This document shows positions 59,810 through 63,514 of a stretch of 63,514 nucleotides of DNA, piece after piece (the first letter of the stretch is position 1; each line of letters begins with the position of its first letter). Under the pieces are notes generated by a model, which worked only from the letters and a program-made list of their open reading frames with translations, was not told the DNA's origin and did no database searches. Source of the DNA: an uncultured Oscillospiraceae bacterium. GTDB taxonomy: Bacteria > Bacillota > Clostridia > Oscillospirales > Oscillospiraceae. Location of the stretch: the NCBI GenBank assembly GCA_950097245.1, contig CATNCS010000007.1, forward strand, positions 1 through 63,514, given 5' to 3'. A program made the translations under genes and the position numbers.

Positions 59810-59932
59810 AGGGAGTCAGTCCTTCCGGTGTCGAAATCACATACAAAACATATTCTACCACATTTTTCGGCTGGTGGGAAGTGTCAATTGAAAGGTCACA
59901 GAAAATTCACCGGAAGTTTACACGGTATTTTC

Positions 59933-59961
59933 TTGTTTTTATTCCGCGACTGTGGTATGAT
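59933..59961 (+). promoter_or_regulatory. Probable promoter of ftsH
   Basis: TTGTTT (59933-59938), a 17-base spacer, TATGAT (59956-59961), upstream of the ftsH ribosome site. Confidence 0.6.
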
Positions 59962-60009
59962 GCCCTTTGACCTGTTTTAGGAAAAAGAAAAAAATGGAGG
60001 TACGCTCCT

Positions 60010-62154
60010 TTGAAACCAGATAAAGGAAACAACAAAAAGAACACCTTCGGCCTGATTTCGCTGATTTTGTGGGCGCTGTTTCTGACGTTGCTCTTCCGCA
60101 GCTGTACCAGCTCCTACAACAGCTCCAACCAGGTCCAGGTGGACTACTCCGTCTTCAAACAGTGGATAGCGGCCGATTTGGTGGAGTCTGTCAATTTAGA
60201 GAGCAGCCTGTTCACCATCACCCTTAAGGAGGGGGCGGCGGAGGAGGCCCTGTCCTACATCCCGGAGGATGAGGAGAGGCGCCAGGGAAACAATATGTTC
60301 GCCTGGATGCCCATCCAGAATGACCGGGAGACCGTGTATGTCACCACTCCGCTCCCCATTGCTGATTTGGAGCTGGAGGCCCTACTGGAGGAACATGGGG
60401 TACGCCGCTGGACCGACCCGGTGGACAACTCCTCCCAGATCCTCTACCTGTTCCTCACCACTGTCCTGCCCATCGTCATCATGGTGGGCGCTATGGTGTT
60501 CCTCATGCGGGGCATCGGCGGCAAGGGCGGCATGGGCGGCATCGGCGGCGTGGGCAAGGCCAACGCCAAGGTCTATGTGGAGAAGAAGACCGGGGTCACC
60601 TTCCGGGACGTGGCCGGCCAGGACGAGGCCAAGGAGAGCCTGGAGGAGATCATTGACATCCTCCACAACCCCCAGAAGTACACCGAGATCGGCGCCAAGC
60701 TGCCCAAGGGCGCCCTGCTGGTGGGCCCCCCGGGCACCGGCAAAACCCTTCTCGCCAAGGCCGTGGCCGGCGAGGCGGGGGTGCCCTTCTTCTCCATCAG
60801 CGGCTCCGACTTCGTGGAGATGTTCGTGGGCGTGGGCGCGTCCCGTGTCCGGGACCTGTTCAAGGAGGCCAGCAAGATGGCCCCCTGTATCATCTTCATC
60901 GACGAGATCGACACCATCGGCAAGTCCCGGGACAACCGCATGGGGGGCAACGACGAGCGGGAGCAGACCCTGAACCAGCTGCTGGCCGAGCTGGACGGCT
61001 TCGACCCCGGCAAGGGCGTGATTGTCCTGGGGGCCACCAACCGGCCCGAGGTGCTGGACAAGGCCCTGCTCCGCCCCGGCCGCTTCGACCGGCGGATTAC
61101 CATCGACCGGCCCAACCTGGCCGGACGTCTGGCCACCCTCCAGGTCCACACCCGGAACATCCGCCTCAGCGAGGACGTGGACCTGAAGAAAATCGCCCTG
61201 GCCACCGCCGGCACCGTGGGGGCCGACCTGGCCAACCTGGTGAACGAGGCCGCCCTCCGGGCCGTCCGCCACGGCCGGAGGGCCGTCAACCAGGAGGACC
61301 TGCTGGCCTCCTTCGAGTTTGTCATCGCCGGCAGCGAGAAGAAGAACTCCGTCCTCACTCAGATGGAGCGCAGGCTGGTGGCCTACCACGAGGTGGGCCA
61401 CGCCATGGTGGCCTACAAGCAGAAGAACGCCGAGCCGGTGCAGAAGATCACCATCGTCCCCCACACCGAGGGCTCCCTGGGCTACACCCTCCTCATGCCC
61501 GAGGAGGATAAGACCAACCTTAGAACCCGTGAGGAGCTGATGGCCAAGATTGCCGTCTCCATGGGCGGCCGGGCCGCCGAGGAGGTGGTGATGGGCACCA
61601 TGACCAACGGCGCCTCCCAGGACATCCAGGAGGCCACCAACATCGCCCGGAACATGGTGGCCATGTACGGCATGAGCGAGGAGTTCGGCATGATGGCCCT
61701 GGGCTCCGTCCGGAACCAGTATCTGGACGGGGGCTACGGCCTGGACTGCGCCCAGGACACCGCCGCCGTCATGGATAAGGCCGTCAAGGCCATCCTGGAC
61801 GTGTGCTACCAGGAGGCCGTGGAGGTCATCAAGGCCAACCGGGAGGATATGGACAAGGTGGTGACCTACCTGCTGGAGAAGGAGACCATCACCGGCGGCG
61901 AGATGGTGGCTATCATCGAGGGCCGGGACCCCGCCACCGTGGAGGACGCCTATGCCTCCACCAAGGCCAAGCCCCTGCCCGGAGACATTGAGCCCCCGGC
62001 CAAGGCCATCCACATCATCAGCGAGGAGATCAAGCCTCCCGCCGCCCTGGAGGAGCCGGAGGAGCCCCCCGCCGAGGCGGAGGAGAAGCCGCCTGAGGAG
62101 GAGGCCGTCCAGCCCGAAGAGGCCGCGGAGGACGAGGAGAACAGGCCCGAATAA
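60010..62154 (+). CDS. ftsH: ATP-dependent zinc metalloprotease FtsH
   Basis: Membrane-anchored AAA+ protease that degrades misfolded membrane and short-lived proteins. The 714-residue protein has two N-terminal membrane helices (about 14-32 and 148-169), Walker A GPPGTGKT at 239-246, Walker B FIDEIDT, the SRH region, and the zinc site HEVGH at 460-464. It starts at a TTG behind ATGGAGGTACG. The last ~70 residues are Glu/Pro-rich and low complexity, longer than in most FtsH. Confidence 0.96.
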   Translation: MKPDKGNNKKNTFGLISLILWALFLTLLFRSCTSSYNSSNQVQVDYSVFKQWIAADLVESVNLESSLFTITLKEGAAEEALSYIPEDEERRQGNNMFAWMPIQNDRETVYVTTPLPIADLELEALLEEHGVRRWTDPVDNSSQILYLFLTTVLPIVIMVGAMVFLMRGIGGKGGMGGIGGVGKANAKVYVEKKTGVTFRDVAGQDEAKESLEEIIDILHNPQKYTEIGAKLPKGALLVGPPGTGKTLLAKAVAGEAGVPFFSISGSDFVEMFVGVGASRVRDLFKEASKMAPCIIFIDEIDTIGKSRDNRMGGNDEREQTLNQLLAELDGFDPGKGVIVLGATNRPEVLDKALLRPGRFDRRITIDRPNLAGRLATLQVHTRNIRLSEDVDLKKIALATAGTVGADLANLVNEAALRAVRHGRRAVNQEDLLASFEFVIAGSEKKNSVLTQMERRLVAYHEVGHAMVAYKQKNAEPVQKITIVPHTEGSLGYTLLMPEEDKTNLRTREELMAKIAVSMGGRAAEEVVMGTMTNGASQDIQEATNIARNMVAMYGMSEEFGMMALGSVRNQYLDGGYGLDCAQDTAAVMDKAVKAILDVCYQEAVEVIKANREDMDKVVTYLLEKETITGGEMVAIIEGRDPATVEDAYASTKAKPLPGDIEPPAKAIHIISEEIKPPAALEEPEEPPAEAEEKPPEEEAVQPEEAAEDEENRPE

Positions 62155-62158
62155 CGTA

Positions 62159-62189
62159 AAAAACAGGACGCAGAGCGCGTCCTGTTTTT
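62159..62189. terminator. Bidirectional terminator between ftsH and the DUF4261 gene
   Basis: A perfect 13-bp stem AAAAACAGGACGC/GCGTCCTGTTTTT with loop AGAGC, an A-run on the left and a T-run on the right, between convergent genes. Confidence 0.92.
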
Positions 62190-62206
62190 CTTTGTCTTGG
62201 TTACGG

Positions 62207-63154
62207 TTAGCCCGACTGAGAGCCGGCGGCATACTGGCCCATGTGGACGTTCAGCACCGGCCGGCCCGGGCCGATGAGCGCGTCCTCAAAGCGGCACCTC
62301 CACTGGATACTCTGATCCAGATTGCCCTCTCCGTCCACGCCGTCCACCGTGTCCCCATCCTTGATGGGCCGGCGGTTTTCCAGACAGTAGGAGGCGATGG
62401 AGTAGGCGTGGCGCACCACCCGGTTGGGGTCCACATTGTGGAAGTGGTACTGCAGATCCTCCAGATAGAGCAGGGTCATGCCCAGAGTGTCCACAATGCT
62501 GTCATCGGTGCCCTGGATATTGAAGAACCGGGCGTTGACAATGTAGTGGATATACCGGTCCAGACCGGAACAGGTCCTGTTCCGGACGGTATCCGCCAGA
62601 ATCAGCTTGCCGGTGTTCAGGGAGTACACCGCCTCGCAGGTGGGGAAGAGTTCCACCAGGGCCTCCAGATAGTCCATGTCGAAATCGGCCCGCTCCAGGG
62701 GGTCCAGGGTGCCGGCCAGTATGTCGTTGGCGAAGATGCAGTACTTGCACTCCGACAGGAGGCGGTCCCGGTCCTCCCGGCAGTCCCACATCTGGCTGCG
62801 CTTCATCTCGTCGATTTTCTCCGGGTGGAAGGTGTCGCAGGGCATGACGGACACCTGCACCGGCCCCTGGCCGTTGCTGAATTTGGCGATGTGATCCAGG
62901 GCGGCGAAGAGGGCGAGGCCCTTCATGGAGGAGGCTATGTCATCGGTGGGCTTTGCCGCGTCCACCTTGCCGATATGGCGCTCCAGCACCTCGGTCATCC
63001 GCTCAATGGAGGGCATTTCGCACTTTTCCCTCATCAGCAGCTGGACCATAAACACCCCGCCTGGGCGGATGGTGGAGTCCATCTCGTCCAGAGGTGACTT
63101 CTTCTCCGGCTCCGGTGTGCGCTCCGGCTGCTTCTTTTTCTTGAACAGTCCCAT
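62207..63154 (-). CDS. DUF4261 domain-containing protein
   Basis: A 315-residue cytoplasmic protein with a Lys-rich N-terminus. The C-terminal DUF4261-type segment contains SYCLENRRPIKDGDTVDG and CRFEDALIGPGRPVLNV. The function is unknown; the family occurs in Firmicutes with no fixed partner. It starts 18 bases after the stop of the broken gene upstream and was probably co-transcribed with it before the insertion. Confidence 0.75.
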   Translation of the reverse strand: MGLFKKKKQPERTPEPEKKSPLDEMDSTIRPGGVFMVQLLMREKCEMPSIERMTEVLERHIGKVDAAKPTDDIASSMKGLALFAALDHIAKFSNGQGPVQVSVMPCDTFHPEKIDEMKRSQMWDCREDRDRLLSECKYCIFANDILAGTLDPLERADFDMDYLEALVELFPTCEAVYSLNTGKLILADTVRNRTCSGLDRYIHYIVNARFFNIQGTDDSIVDTLGMTLLYLEDLQYHFHNVDPNRVVRHAYSIASYCLENRRPIKDGDTVDGVDGEGNLDQSIQWRCRFEDALIGPGRPVLNVHMGQYAAGSQSG

Positions 63155-63172
63155 GGGGGATTCCTCCTTTGA

Positions 63173-63328
63173 TTATTCCGGCACAAGGCCGCTGAAAATG
63201 TCGTCCAGAGAGATGTCGAGGTCGTCGAACAGGCTGCATTTGAAGTGCGTGACCACAGCGGCCCGTTCCGACTCGGTCAGTCTTGGCAGCATCCAGTCCG
63301 GGTAGATGGCGTAGACCTCATGGTTGTA
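63173..63328 (-). pseudogene. 3' remnant of a gene broken near 63329
   Basis: On the minus strand the frame ends in HEVYAIYPDW...LDDIFSGLVPE and a TAA at 63173-63175. It has coding-like composition but only about 52 codons: moving upstream, an in-frame TGA appears at 63329-63331, where the base composition also turns AT-rich. The N-terminal part is missing, probably displaced by an insertion. No family is recognised for the remaining piece. Confidence 0.6.
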
Positions 63329-63514
63329 TCAATCTTTTTTATAGAATACCAATGTCATTTTTTCGTTGATTACTTTAGACTCTCCTGTGAGACCCCATAA
63401 AAATCCGTGTAAACGACAAACTCTGACAGAATAAAAGAGAACGACTCAGTCAAGAATGGAAATAACAACCAATTCAAGAAGGAGTCGAAGAAAATGAACG
63501 CAGCACCGCAGGAA
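63329..63514 (+). mobile_element. Probable left end of an insertion sequence (partial)
   Basis: From about 63329 the DNA is much AT-richer. It contains CCGTGTAAAC (63404-63413), as found in the ends of IS256-type elements, then a strong ribosome site (AGAAGGAG) and an ATG at 63494 that opens a frame (MNAAPQE) cut by the window edge. It adjoins the truncated gene. The family assignment is tentative, because no transposase motif is inside the window. Confidence 0.45.
63494..63514 (+). CDS. Start of an ORF, possibly a transposase (partial)
   Basis: ATG with AGAAGGAG at 8-15 bases upstream; seven codons (MNAAPQE) before the window ends. Too short to identify. The transposase idea rests only on the IS-like sequence in front of it. 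Confidence 0.35.

Overview
The window is a GC-rich, gene-dense bacterial chromosome segment. The gene set (CarD, trigger factor-clpP-clpX-lon, RemA, the cdaA-ybbR pair, a PASTA kinase with its PP2C phosphatase, YtfJ/GerW, an IspH-S1 fusion, DUF5685, DUF4860) and the frequent GTG/TTG starts behind strong Shine-Dalgarno sequences point to a spore-former-related Firmicute of class Clostridia. An Oscillospiraceae-type gut bacterium (Flavonifractor/Lawsonibacter-like) is the best guess. The taxonomy is inferred from content and synteny, not from a search.

Layout. 1-293 (minus): a chimeric reading frame, TraX-like at the N-terminus and Nif3-like at the C-terminus, running off the left edge. 380-5267: a membrane TPR protein, rbgA, rnhB, yraN, thrC and a metallophosphoesterase. 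5561-12292: a protein-quality block (tig, clpP, clpX, lon) followed by engB. 12420-17085: scpA-scpB, a DUF2953 protein, ytfJ, a DD-carboxypeptidase and a pseudouridine synthase. 17191-20496: an RpiR-type regulator, a flavoprotein, kptA, and a divergent pair of small genes. 20676-23970: cmk, plsC and the ispH-S1 fusion. 24185-26897: a secreted stalk-domain protein, carD, ispD and ispF. 27178-29113: a small ribbon-helix-helix gene with its own operator, a small hypothetical, and a DUF3343/cysteine-desulfurase-like pair. 29275-33308: cdaA, ybbR, an RseC-like protein, DUF5685 and a J-domain protein. 33346-47086: a long housekeeping run (yicC, remA, gmk, rpoZ, priA, def, fmt, rsmB, rlmN, PP2C, PASTA kinase, rsgA, thiI). 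47137-50922 (minus): a compact six-gene type IV-pilus-like operon with PilC and PilT but no PilB or prepilin peptidase. 50998-59809 (minus): a transglutaminase lipoprotein, then an envelope cluster (WG-repeat/stalk protein, O-antigen-ligase-like protein, DD-carboxypeptidase, a degenerate P-type-ATPase-like membrane protein) and rlmB. 60010-62154: ftsH. 62207 to the end: a DUF4261 protein and a gene remnant broken at about 63329, next to AT-richer DNA that looks like the left end of an insertion sequence.

How the parts relate. Three MEP isoprenoid genes are present (ispD, ispF, ispH-S1). Translation and ribosome maturation are heavily represented (rbgA, engB, rsgA, rsmB, rlmN, rlmB, fmt, def, thiI, S1). 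The cell-envelope theme (PASTA kinase, c-di-AMP synthase, two DD-carboxypeptidases, the O-antigen-ligase cluster, stalk proteins) runs through the whole window.

The most striking non-coding signal is a family of dispersed palindromic elements bounded by GTAGGGG and CCCCTAC, found in at least 13 intergenic places. The palindrome cores differ from copy to copy but stay self-complementary. In five cases the GTAGGGG end supplies the TAG stop codon of the upstream gene. The most striking protein is the P-type-ATPase-like protein that lacks the canonical phosphorylation motif. No rRNA, tRNA or CRISPR array was seen. No gap without a gene exceeds 300 bases.
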